A stretch of 14,052 nt of DNA from DUZB01 sp964407525 (GTDB taxonomy: Bacteria > Desulfobacterota > DSM-4660 > Desulfatiglandales > Desulfatiglandaceae): contig CAYOWC010000106.1 of NCBI GenBank assembly GCA_964407525.1, positions 1 to 14,052 on the forward strand. The letters run 5' to 3'. Positions 8,301 through 13,969 of this stretch are shown here, one piece after another (position 1 is the stretch's first letter; each line of letters starts with the position of its first letter). Made by a program: the position numbers and the translations under genes. Under the pieces are notes generated by a model. It saw nothing but the letters and a program-made list of their open reading frames with translations, was not told the DNA's origin and did no database searches.

Positions 8301-9684
8301 GATTATCAAAGAAGCGTTCCGCCACTTCGGGCGTCGGCGGACTGCTGGGGCGCATCTTCCTGTAGATATCGAGGACACCATCTTCACAGTTCTCAATTTT
8401 GTCAAGGAGCAACGTCTCCCTGATCGCAGGAATAACCCCATGACCAGTCAGGATAAGGCACTCCAGAGCAACCGTTCCTTTTTCCTGTACGATTTCCAGG
8501 TGGTCCTCGCCAATTGCCTGATTAGACCCGCATAGTATTTCCCCTGTTTCGGAATCCACAAAATCGTCTGCAAGCACACGCCCAACTACATCAGCAGGCT
8601 CAATGGGAATTCGAATTCGTTTGGGATCTATGCATGAAATTTCCACTACACCTTTTTCTTTCAAGGCCTCCTGGAGTTCTCCGGTAAGGGTTTCCCCTTT
8701 TCTCCCGAGGATATTCCCGGTATCCGGATCCAACACATCTTCGGCAAGCAGCAGTTCTTCGTCTTTCAGGAAATCAAGGGACAACCTTCGTTTCAGAGGG
8801 TTTCTGGCTTTAAAGGCCTCAGAGGCCTTCAAAGCTTTCAACAATCTTTTGGAAAATTTCGTCCCTGCTTTTCCAAGAACCTCCCCGGATGCCAAATCAA
8901 TGATTTCTTTGGCAACCTTTTCCTGTCTGAGCTCTTCCGCCTTGGGTTCACGCCACCAACCAAGGCTATCGCAACCAATCATTTCCGTCTGATAAAAGTG
9001 CTGCAGAATATCACACGTGGGATATCCAAGGGCTTTCAAAAGTATAGTGACGGGGAATTTTCGTCGTCTGTCTATGCGAACATGCAGCATATCTTTCGGA
9101 TCAAACTCAAAATCCAGCCACGAACCTCTCAATGGAATAATTCTTGCTGAATACAAAAGTTTACCGCTTGAATGCGTCTTCCCCTTATCATGGTCGAAAA
9201 AAGCACCCGGAGATCGATGCAGCTGACTCACAACAGCCCGCTCCGTGCCGTTAATAATGAACGTACCTCTTTCGGTCATCATCGGCAGGGTCCCGAAATA
9301 AATTTCCTGTTCTTTAATATCCCTGATGCTTTTGGTATCATTCAAGGAATCGGTATCAAAAACAACAAGCCTTACTGTCAATCTAAGGGACGCCTCATAA
9401 ATCATGCCTTTACTGAGGCAGTCTTCTTCACTGTATTTGATATCCTGAAAAGAGTATTTCACAAACTCCAGAGACGACGTACCCGCAAAATCATGAATGG
9501 GGAAAACACTTTTAAATGCCCCCTGCAACCCCTCATCCTTACGTTCTTCGGGCGGTACATCTTTTTGCAGAAACCGATCGTAGGATACTTTCTGTATATC
9601 GATAAGATTCGGAGTCTCAACAATCTTGTCAATTTTTCCAAAACTTTTCCTGATACGTCTTTTGACTCCATCAGTTTTTGACAT
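5374..9684 (-). CDS. rpoB: DNA-directed RNA polymerase subunit beta
   Basis: This 1436-residue protein is the beta subunit, nearly 100 residues longer than the 1342-residue E. coli protein. The rifampicin-pocket region ([20 protein letters not shown], about 579-598) keeps the residues equivalent to E. coli D516, H526 and S531, so it looks rifampicin-sensitive in type. [16 protein letters not shown] (about 881-896) and [14 protein letters not shown] (about 1156-1169, holding two active-site lysines) are intact, as is the C-terminal clamp segment ([18 protein letters not shown]). By the rifampicin region the numbering is already about 74 ahead of E. coli. The excess lies in the N-terminal lineage insertion at about 246-430, which shows three related repeats. 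A second insertion at about 1012-1115 corresponds to SI2. The start has GGAG 5 nt upstream. Confidence 0.99.
   Translation of the reverse strand: [1436 protein letters not shown]
8440..8919 (-). repeat. Three degenerate protein repeats in RpoB N-terminal lineage insertion
   Basis: Residues about 256-415 of RpoB contain three related units, each with an acidic strand, a TGE/SGE turn, a hydrophobic strand and then a helix. Their cores are [12 protein letters not shown] (about 263-274), [15 protein letters not shown] (about 316-330) and [15 protein letters not shown] (about 374-388). From memory, E. coli RpoB has two such units here (SI1). An extra unit of roughly 75 residues would account for the length difference at this point. 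The repeats are visible in protein only; the DNA is not a tandem repeat. Confidence 0.65.
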
Positions 9685-9753
9685 AGAATCTCCTGTATAT
9701 ATGTACTAACAACCAGCAACAGACACGAAAAGACTGCCACAGAACAAAACTAC

Positions 9754-9766
9754 GTGATTTCATCAC
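9754..9766 (-). other. Small hairpin upstream of rpoB, weak attenuator candidate
   Basis: In RNA sense, GTGAT-GAA-ATCAC forms a perfect 5-bp stem with a three-base loop. It is followed within a few bases by TTTTGTT. In E. coli a partial terminator lies between rplL and rpoB and lowers polymerase gene expression relative to the stalk protein. This hairpin sits in the equivalent place, but the stem is short and the T-tract is not adjacent. Confidence 0.25.
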
Positions 9767-9770
9767 ATCC

Positions 9771-9798
9771 ATTATGCAAATAGCTTCCCCCATTTCAA
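9771..9798 (-). promoter_or_regulatory. Candidate internal promoter before rpoB
   Basis: The minus strand has TTGAAA (9798-9793, five of six -35 consensus), a 16-nt spacer and CATAAT (9776-9771, five of six -10 consensus). It lies in the 187-nt rplL-rpoB spacer, about 87 nt upstream of the rpoB start. It could provide extra rpoBC transcription. It was found by eye in moderately A/T-rich DNA and chance is possible. Confidence 0.35.
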
Positions 9799-9871
9799 GG
9801 ATAACCTCGCCCCTGTCCTGGAAGAAGCCATTACGATAAACAATAAACGGCAAAAGGGCTCTTCAAAAGTG

Positions 9872-10249
9872 CTATTTAATCTCCACGCCGGCACCCGCCT
9901 CTTCAAGCTGTGTTTTGATGCCTTCCGCTTCATCCTTGGGAATACCTTCCTTTACAGGACCGGGCACACCATCAACCACGGCCTTTGCCTCTTTCAACCC
10001 GAGTCCCGTGACAGCGCGAACTACCTTGATCACCTGAATCTTTTTGTCGCCAATACTTGTCAGCATAACATCAAATTCAGTCTGTTCAGCAGCTTCCTCC
10101 TGGGCCTCGCCCGGAGCGGCAGCCGCCACAGCAACAGGTGCAGCAGCACTGACTCCAAACTTCTCTTCAAGCTCCTTTACAAACTCTGACAACTCCAATA
10201 CAGTCATACTTGATATGAATTCAACGACATCGTCTTTGCTTATTCCCAT
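9872..10249 (-). CDS. rplL: 50S ribosomal protein L7/L12
   Basis: This 125-residue acidic protein has the standard L7/L12 layout. An N-terminal dimerisation helix region (about 1-33) that binds L10 is followed by an alanine-rich flexible hinge (about 35-55). The C-terminal factor-binding domain has the IKVVRAVTGLGLKEAKAVVDG signature. Multiple dimers form the ribosomal stalk, which recruits and stimulates EF-Tu, EF-G and other GTPases. The best Shine-Dalgarno, GGAGG, is 13 nt upstream of the chosen ATG, a rather long spacing. A nearer ATG just after GGAGG is in another frame and soon stops, so the assigned start stands. The gene follows rplJ by 34 nt. Confidence 0.98.
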   Translation of the reverse strand: MGISKDDVVEFISSMTVLELSEFVKELEEKFGVSAAAPVAVAAAAPGEAQEEAAEQTEFDVMLTSIGDKKIQVIKVVRAVTGLGLKEAKAVVDGVPGPVKEGIPKDEAEGIKTQLEEAGAGVEIK

Positions 10250-10283
10250 TTTTCTTTTTCATCCTCCGAATATTTGCTTGCAG

Positions 10284-10802
10284 CTAATTGGCTTTTTGTT
10301 CTTCAATGGCTTTCAGTACATTAAGCAGGCTTACAGGTACACCGTTCAAAACTCTTACAAAAGAGGTTGGAACAGCCTGCATGACCGAAAGGATCTGCGA
10401 AAGGAGAATCTCTCTTCCCGGCAACGCAGCCAGTTTTTTTACGCCATCAAGATCAAGTTCCCGGCCGGAAATCTGTCCCCGTCTTATATCGAGTTGTTTA
10501 AACTTTTTGGCATAATCCACTAACACTTTTGCAGGACCAACGACGTCTTCATACATTAAAGCAATTGCAGAAGGTCCTTTCATGTAGTCCTTGACAACTT
10601 CTGTTTCAGTATCCTGACTGGCCAGTTTGAGAAGCCTGTTTTTTACAACCTGAAATTCCGCCTGGACTTTCCTGAGTTCTCTCCTTAACCTGTTGGTCGA
10701 CTCCACATCGAGGCCTTGATATCCGACCAGCAACGTTCCCTGCACCTTTTTGAGCCGCTCATGAAGACCGACTACAAATTCTTTTTTGGTTTCTCTATCC
10801 AT
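10284..10802 (-). CDS. rplJ: 50S ribosomal protein L10
   Basis: This protein of 172 residues begins MDRETKKEFVVGLHERLKKV. The frame is open 14 codons further upstream, but the chosen ATG is preceded 4 nt upstream by a very strong GGAGGTG site, so the longer version is rejected. The N-terminal domain has the L10 pattern GTLLVGYQGLDV, ending in an rRNA-binding region. The C-terminal helix (RVLNGVPVSLLNVLKAIEEQ) is where L7/L12 dimers dock. L10 anchors the stalk to 23S rRNA. It is typically autoregulated when the L10-L12 complex binds the rplJ leader, and a leader of that kind is visible upstream. It is co-transcribed with rplL. Confidence 0.97.
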   Translation of the reverse strand: MDRETKKEFVVGLHERLKKVQGTLLVGYQGLDVESTNRLRRELRKVQAEFQVVKNRLLKLASQDTETEVVKDYMKGPSAIALMYEDVVGPAKVLVDYAKKFKQLDIRRGQISGRELDLDGVKKLAALPGREILLSQILSVMQAVPTSFVRVLNGVPVSLLNVLKAIEEQKAN

Positions 10803-10991
10803 ATTCACCTCCTCTCTATTCAACAAGTTCCTTGTCACAGACAAAAGGCATAGCTTGGAAACCTACGAGCCACAGATGGAAACTATTTCATATCGCCACA
10901 CAATCAGGGAGGAGAATTCACGGTGTTACGTCGACAGGTCAGTCGCGACGTCTCAAACGCTTCATCCCATAAAAGTGAGCTGCAGATCTAT

Positions 10992-11040
10992 AGTCTCGGC
11001 AGGCATACCATTAAGCCCTAAACACGGGCGCCTACTGTCT
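10992..11040 (-). ncRNA. L10 leader-like cis-regulatory RNA upstream of rplJ
   Basis: In RNA sense the segment begins AGACAGTAGGC and ends GCCTGCCGAGACT. These two ends form a stem (GUAGGC with GCCUGC). Within it, GCCC-GUGUUUA-GGGC makes a second perfect hairpin, followed by the single-stranded GCTTAAT stretch. From memory this matches the conserved core of bacterial L10 leaders (AGACAGUAGG, GCUUAAU, CCUGCCGAG), which bind L10-L12 and repress rplJ-rplL. Position upstream of rplJ agrees. The rest of the leader extends to the rplJ start. Confidence 0.75.
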
Positions 11041-11050
11041 TTGACAAATG

Positions 11051-11078
11051 CTTAAAGAATAAAATTAACAAGCATCAA
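11051..11078 (-). promoter_or_regulatory. Candidate promoter for rplJ-rplL
   Basis: The minus strand has TTGATG (11078-11073, four of six), a 16-nt spacer and TTTAAG (11056-11051, four of six). The implied start near 11044 falls just before the L10-leader-like motif, so the leader would begin almost at the RNA 5' end. The boxes are only moderate. Confidence 0.3.
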
Positions 11079-11165
11079 AACCCCGCAGAACAGCGTATCG
11101 ACCGATAAGGCGTAATACGCGTCACTGCAGGGTAATTAACGAAAAACATCGAGGTTGAAAATAGA

Positions 11166-11188
11166 GAAGCACAGACTAAATGAGCTTC
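11166..11188 (-). terminator. Weak terminator-like hairpin after rplA
   Basis: In RNA sense, GAAGCTCA pairs with TGTGCTTC (one T-T mismatch) around a seven-base loop. It lies about 24 nt after the rplA stop and is followed by the interrupted pyrimidine run TCTATTTTC. It may partly separate nusG-rplK-rplA from rplJ-rplL. The T-run is poor, so confidence is low. Confidence 0.3.
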
Positions 11189-11211
11189 ATACCCCGAAGA
11201 TTTCCTGAAAG

Positions 11212-11919
11212 TTATTTTGTTACAAGATCCTTTACATGGGAACTATCAACCTTTACTCCCGGACCCATGGTTGAAGAAAAAGCAATGCTCTTGAAATAAG
11301 TCCCCTTGCTTGACGGGGGTTTGAGCCTCAAAATGGTCTCAAAAAACGCCGCTATATTTTCAACGAGTTTTGGGACACCAAAGGAAACTTTCCCCATGGA
11401 TGCATGGATAATACCGGTCTTATCCACTTTGAAATCAATCTTTCCCGCTTTGATATCTTTCACTGCTTTGGCCACTTCAAATGTAACGGTGCCCAGTTTT
11501 GCATTGGGCATCATTCCCCTAGGCCCCAGGACCCTTCCCAACTTTCCAACCGTACCCATCATGTCCGGGGTTGCAACCGTTTTGTCGAATTCAAGCCAGC
11601 CTTCCTGAATTTTCTTTGCAAGATCGTCACCCCCCGCAAAATCAGCTCCGGCATCCATGGCTTCTTTTTCTTTTTCGCCTTTAGCGAAAACGACAACACG
11701 AAGTTTCTTTCCAGAACCGTTCGGGAGCCCTACCGTTCCCCGAACCATTTGATCGGCGTGACGGGGATCCACTCCCAGCCTTACTGCCAGATCCACAGTC
11801 TCGTCAAACTTGGCCTCAGAACCGTCAATGGCGAGTTGGACCGCTTCTTCGAAATTATATTTAGTCAGCTTGTCCACCTTTTCAGCGCGCTGAATATATT
11901 TTTTTCCTTTCCTGGGCAT
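11212..11919 (-). CDS. rplA: 50S ribosomal protein L1
   Basis: This 235-residue protein has the usual L1 length. It starts MPRKGKKYIQRAEKVDK and carries LGVDPRHADQMVRGTVGLP, GRVLGPRGMMPNAK and the L1 signature around DKTGIIHASMGKVSF. L1 forms the mobile L1 stalk that helps move deacylated tRNA out of the E site. In many bacteria it represses the rplK-rplA operon through an mRNA mimic of its rRNA site. I could not make out a clear L1 site in the short spacer before rplK. The gene starts 19 nt after rplK, with a modest AAGGG ribosome binding site. A long spacer follows it. Confidence 0.98.
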   Translation of the reverse strand: MPRKGKKYIQRAEKVDKLTKYNFEEAVQLAIDGSEAKFDETVDLAVRLGVDPRHADQMVRGTVGLPNGSGKKLRVVVFAKGEKEKEAMDAGADFAGGDDLAKKIQEGWLEFDKTVATPDMMGTVGKLGRVLGPRGMMPNAKLGTVTFEVAKAVKDIKAGKIDFKVDKTGIIHASMGKVSFGVPKLVENIAAFFETILRLKPPSSKGTYFKSIAFSSTMGPGVKVDSSHVKDLVTK

Positions 11920-11938
11920 CTTTCTTTCCCTTCTCAGA

Positions 11939-12367
11939 CTAAGATTCTGAAATCGTTATCCCCATACTCCTTGCAGTGCCTTCAATAATTTTTCCGGCCC
12001 CTACCAGGTCGATTGCGTTTAAATCCTCAAGTTTGATCTTTGCGATCTCCTCTACCTGCTTTTTGGTCACACTCCCGACTTTATTTCTGTTTGGCTCAGG
12101 AGAACCTTTTGCAACCTTGGCATATTGCTTCAAGAGCACTGAGGCAGGTGGCGTTTTCGTTATAAACGAAAACGACCTGTCTGCGTATATGGTTATTATC
12201 ACGGGGATAACCGTTCCAGCTTGATCCTGAGTTCTGGCGTTAAACGCCTTACAGAACTCTGCAATATTGACTCCGTGCTGTCCAAGGGCAGGTCCGATGG
12301 GCGGAGAAGGATTTGCCTGTGCGCCCTTAACCTGCAGCTTGACAGAACCAATTATTTTTTTTGCCAT
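11939..12367 (-). CDS. rplK: 50S ribosomal protein L11
   Basis: This 142-residue protein matches bacterial L11 length. The N-terminal domain has the proline-rich segment QANPSPPIGPALGQHGVNI, which faces the thiostrepton-binding GTPase-associated centre. The C-terminal rRNA-binding domain has GSVTKKQVEEIAKIKLEDLNA and ends with GTARSMGI. L11 helps the stalk control factor-dependent GTP hydrolysis and, in many bacteria, is needed for RelA activation by uncharged tRNA. The start has GAGGT 6 nt upstream of ATG. It lies between nusG (81 nt upstream) and rplA (19 nt downstream), the standard order. Confidence 0.98.
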   Translation of the reverse strand: MAKKIIGSVKLQVKGAQANPSPPIGPALGQHGVNIAEFCKAFNARTQDQAGTVIPVIITIYADRSFSFITKTPPASVLLKQYAKVAKGSPEPNRNKVGSVTKKQVEEIAKIKLEDLNAIDLVGAGKIIEGTARSMGITISES

Positions 12368-12448
12368 AATAGAACCTCTTTTTTCAATTCATACAAATCG
12401 TCATTTTCAGTACACGCCAACCGAACGTTATTCGCAGGGAAGGGGGCC

Positions 12449-12979
12449 TCAAACAGTGCTAACCTGAATAAAATCAAGTTCTACAGGGGTTGGACGCCCA
12501 AATATGGTAATAAGAACTTTCACCTTTTCCTTATCGGGCTTTACTTCCTCCACAAGCCCCTGAAAATTCGTAAACGGTCCGTCAATAACTTTGACCTCGT
12601 CGCCCTCTTCAAAGCTGTATTTAGGCTTAGGCCTGCTGACACCCTCTTCCATCTGGTGGATAATACGTTCCGACTCCTCATTTGAAATGGGAGTAGGTTT
12701 CACATCACCACCTACAAATCCTGTAATTTTAGCCGTATTCTTGACCGTATGCCATGTCTCATCATTCAAATCCATCTGAACAAGGATATATCCAGGATAA
12801 AATTTCCTGGAAGACATTTTTTTTTCTCCATTTCTCAGTTCAACAACCTTCTCAGTAGGAACCAGAATCTGCCCAAAACACTCCTCTTGTCCGAAGGCTT
12901 CTATCCTCTGTTGCAGATTCGTTTTCGCTTTGTCTTCAAAACCGGAATACGTATGAACAATATACCATCTAAGTTCCAC
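12449..12979 (-). CDS. nusG: Transcription termination/antitermination factor NusG
   Basis: The 176-residue protein has an N-terminal NGN domain (about 1-115: RWYIVHTYSGFEDKA, then FYPGYILVQM and GFVGG). After a linker comes a C-terminal KOW domain (about 125-176: EEGDEVKVIDGPFTNFQGLV). NusG binds RNA polymerase and links it to Rho or to ribosomal protein S10. Translation starts with GTG. An in-frame TAG five codons upstream leaves no room for an earlier start, and the family's WYIVHTYSG position agrees. The ribosome binding site is weak (AGGTG). Unusually, 234 nt separate it from secE, a spacer that contains a terminator-like hairpin about 50 nt before the start. Confidence 0.98.
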   Translation of the reverse strand: MELRWYIVHTYSGFEDKAKTNLQQRIEAFGQEECFGQILVPTEKVVELRNGEKKMSSRKFYPGYILVQMDLNDETWHTVKNTAKITGFVGGDVKPTPISNEESERIIHQMEEGVSRPKPKYSFEEGDEVKVIDGPFTNFQGLVEEVKPDKEKVKVLITIFGRPTPVELDFIQVSTV

Positions 12980-13019
12980 GGTTGCACCTGACTAAAAAAC
13001 GATTGAGATTTGACAGCTT

Positions 13020-13048
13020 GAAAAGAATCAAAAGGTTTCCAGAAACCC
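13020..13048 (-). terminator. Terminator- or attenuator-like hairpin in the secE-nusG spacer
   Basis: In RNA sense, GGTTTCTGGAAACC (13047-13034) folds into a tight stem and is followed at once by TTTTGATTCTTTT. The upstream sequence GGAACC (13072-13067) could instead pair with the GGTTTC arm. This would give an alternative fold that excludes the terminator. The site lies about 40-70 nt before the nusG start, so it could attenuate transcription into nusG-rplK-rplA. The stem is short (5-6 bp plus a wobble), so this is a candidate only. Confidence 0.45.
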
Positions 13049-13213
13049 GGCTACGGTGTGAACTAAGGTTCCAGCTCTTTTAGAATCGTCTCGAATATTG
13101 CCAGCCATATGGGCAACCGGCAATGTATCCAATTATCGGTCTTACTACCTACTTTTTCCCTGTTGGCCGTATGCCGAGTATGTTACTGGGAAGGCTGACA
13201 AAAATACAATAGG

Positions 13214-13597
13214 TTAAATGATGTTTTTGATAATTTTTATAAGCCCAAAATCAACCAAACCAAGAAACAAAGCAACCAAAAGCGTAAGGACAATAACTAC
13301 TGCGGTGGAAGCCAGCAATTCCTTGCGAGTTGGCCACTTTACTTTTTTCAACTCTGTTTTGGCTTCTCTCAAAAACTGCCCCGTCTTATGGAAGATGCTT
13401 GAAATAGCGTTTCCACTTTTCTCTTTTTTCGGCGGAACAGTTCGTTTCTGGGCGGGTGATGTGGTTTTTGCCACTACCCCTTCTGTTACAACGCTTTCAG
13501 CTGTATCAGCTGTCGCACTCACAGAAGGATCTGTTGAGAGCTTTCTCTGCCTTGAGCGCCCTTTGCTTTTTGCTTTCTGGGTTGGTTTCTTTTTCAT
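13214..13597 (-). CDS. secE: Preprotein translocase subunit SecE
   Basis: This 127-residue protein has the short SecE core at its C-terminus. The amphipathic segment FLREAKTELKKVKWPTRKEL (about 75-94) contains the conserved KVxWP motif and is followed by one membrane helix (about 96-117). SecE clamps SecY in the SecYEG translocation channel of the inner membrane. The first 70 or so residues are a charged, low-complexity tail rich in Lys, Ser, Thr and Ala. They are not part of the core and are probably disordered. The length equals that of E. coli SecE, but that protein has three membrane helices and this one has only one. There is no clear Shine-Dalgarno before the ATG. The gene follows tRNA-Trp by about 113 nt. 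Confidence 0.93.
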   Translation of the reverse strand: MKKKPTQKAKSKGRSRQRKLSTDPSVSATADTAESVVTEGVVAKTTSPAQKRTVPPKKEKSGNAISSIFHKTGQFLREAKTELKKVKWPTRKELLASTAVVIVLTLLVALFLGLVDFGLIKIIKNII

Positions 13598-13710
13598 TTT
13601 GTATCTGTCTTAGTTTTCCAAATTTTTGTTTTGCCTGCAGATAACACAATAATGTGACGACCACCCCTGATATCTTTCCTACAATAATCTCAGACTTCCA
13701 CACAAAATAA

Positions 13711-13787
13711 TGGCAGGCCAGGAGGGATTCGAACCCCCATCACCCGGATTTGGAGTCCGGTGCTCTAGCCGTTAGAGCTACTGGCCT
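13711..13787 (-). tRNA. trnW: tRNA-Trp, anticodon CCA
   Basis: The minus strand folds into a full cloverleaf of 77 nt including an encoded 3' CCA. The acceptor arm AGGCCAG pairs with CTGGCCT, followed by discriminator G and CCA. The D stem is GCTC/GAGC. The anticodon stem CCGGA/TCCGG holds the loop CTCCAAA, giving anticodon CCA for UGG codons. The T arm is GGGGG-TTCGAAT-CCCTC. It lies 14 nt after rpmG and ahead of secE, so it is probably processed out of a tuf-rpmG-trnW-secE transcript. This placement is common in proteobacteria and related groups. Confidence 0.97.
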
Positions 13788-13801
13788 GCAGCATTGAAAA
13801 C

Positions 13802-13951
13802 CTACTTTGTTTCCTTGTGGAATGTGTGGGTCCTGCAAGAGGGACAATATTTCTTAAATCCCAGTTTATCCGGAGTCTTTCTCTTGTTTTTTGTCGTCGT
13901 ATAGTTTCTGTTCTTGCACTGTTCGCAGGCCAATGTAATAATATCACGCAT
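13802..13951 (-). CDS. rpmG: 50S ribosomal protein L33, zinc-binding form
   Basis: This 49-residue protein begins MRDIITLACEQCKNRNYTTT and ends in THTFHKETK. Two CxxC pairs (C9/C12 and C36/C39) mark it as the zinc-ribbon form of L33. L33 is a small component of the 50S subunit near the E site. The ATG at 13951 is preceded by GGGAG about 12 nt upstream and AAAGAG immediately upstream. The gene sits 18 nt after tuf and 14 nt before tRNA-Trp, the expected tight arrangement. Confidence 0.96.
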   Translation of the reverse strand: MRDIITLACEQCKNRNYTTTKNKRKTPDKLGFKKYCPSCRTHTFHKETK

Positions 13952-13969
13952 CTCTTTACCGATCTCCCA

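Larger units (their letters stand above)
10803..11211 (-). other. 409-nt rplA-rplJ spacer: non-coding, holds leader RNA and promoter candidate
   Basis: No protein gene fits in this stretch. From rplA towards rplJ it holds a weak terminator-like hairpin (11188-11166), a candidate promoter (11078-11051), an L10-leader-like fold (11040-10992) and a further stem, ACGTCG/CGACGT (10951-10928). Close to the rplJ ribosome binding site there is a small hairpin, ACAAG-GAA-CTTGT. The strong GGAGGTG site is at the end. The whole tract reads as a long regulated 5' leader for rplJ-rplL. Confidence 0.7.

Noticed and set aside
10803..10844. Upstream extension of rplJ by 14 codons
   Set aside because: The internal ATG has a very strong GGAGGTG site four bases upstream and gives the usual L10 N-terminus; the extension would overlap that site.
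10914..10993. Cluster of six-base palindromes (GAATTC, GTCGAC, TCGCGA, GACGTC, CTGCAG, AGATCT, CTATAG) that looks like a cloning polylinker
   Set aside because: The sites are spread over 80 nt with ordinary sequence between them, and lie inside a natural rplJ leader where RNA stems are expected. The flanks are continuous with the gene cluster. Chance plus hairpin symmetry explains it better than vector sequence.
12368..12448. L1-binding operator in the nusG-rplK spacer
   Set aside because: I could not identify the two-helix asymmetric-loop motif of known L1 sites; only a weak CGAA/TTCG stem is present.
13598..13703. Open frame starting MWKSEIIVGK between tRNA-Trp and secE
   Set aside because: It has no clear ribosome binding site, runs out of frame into secE and shows no family resemblance; taken as chance.
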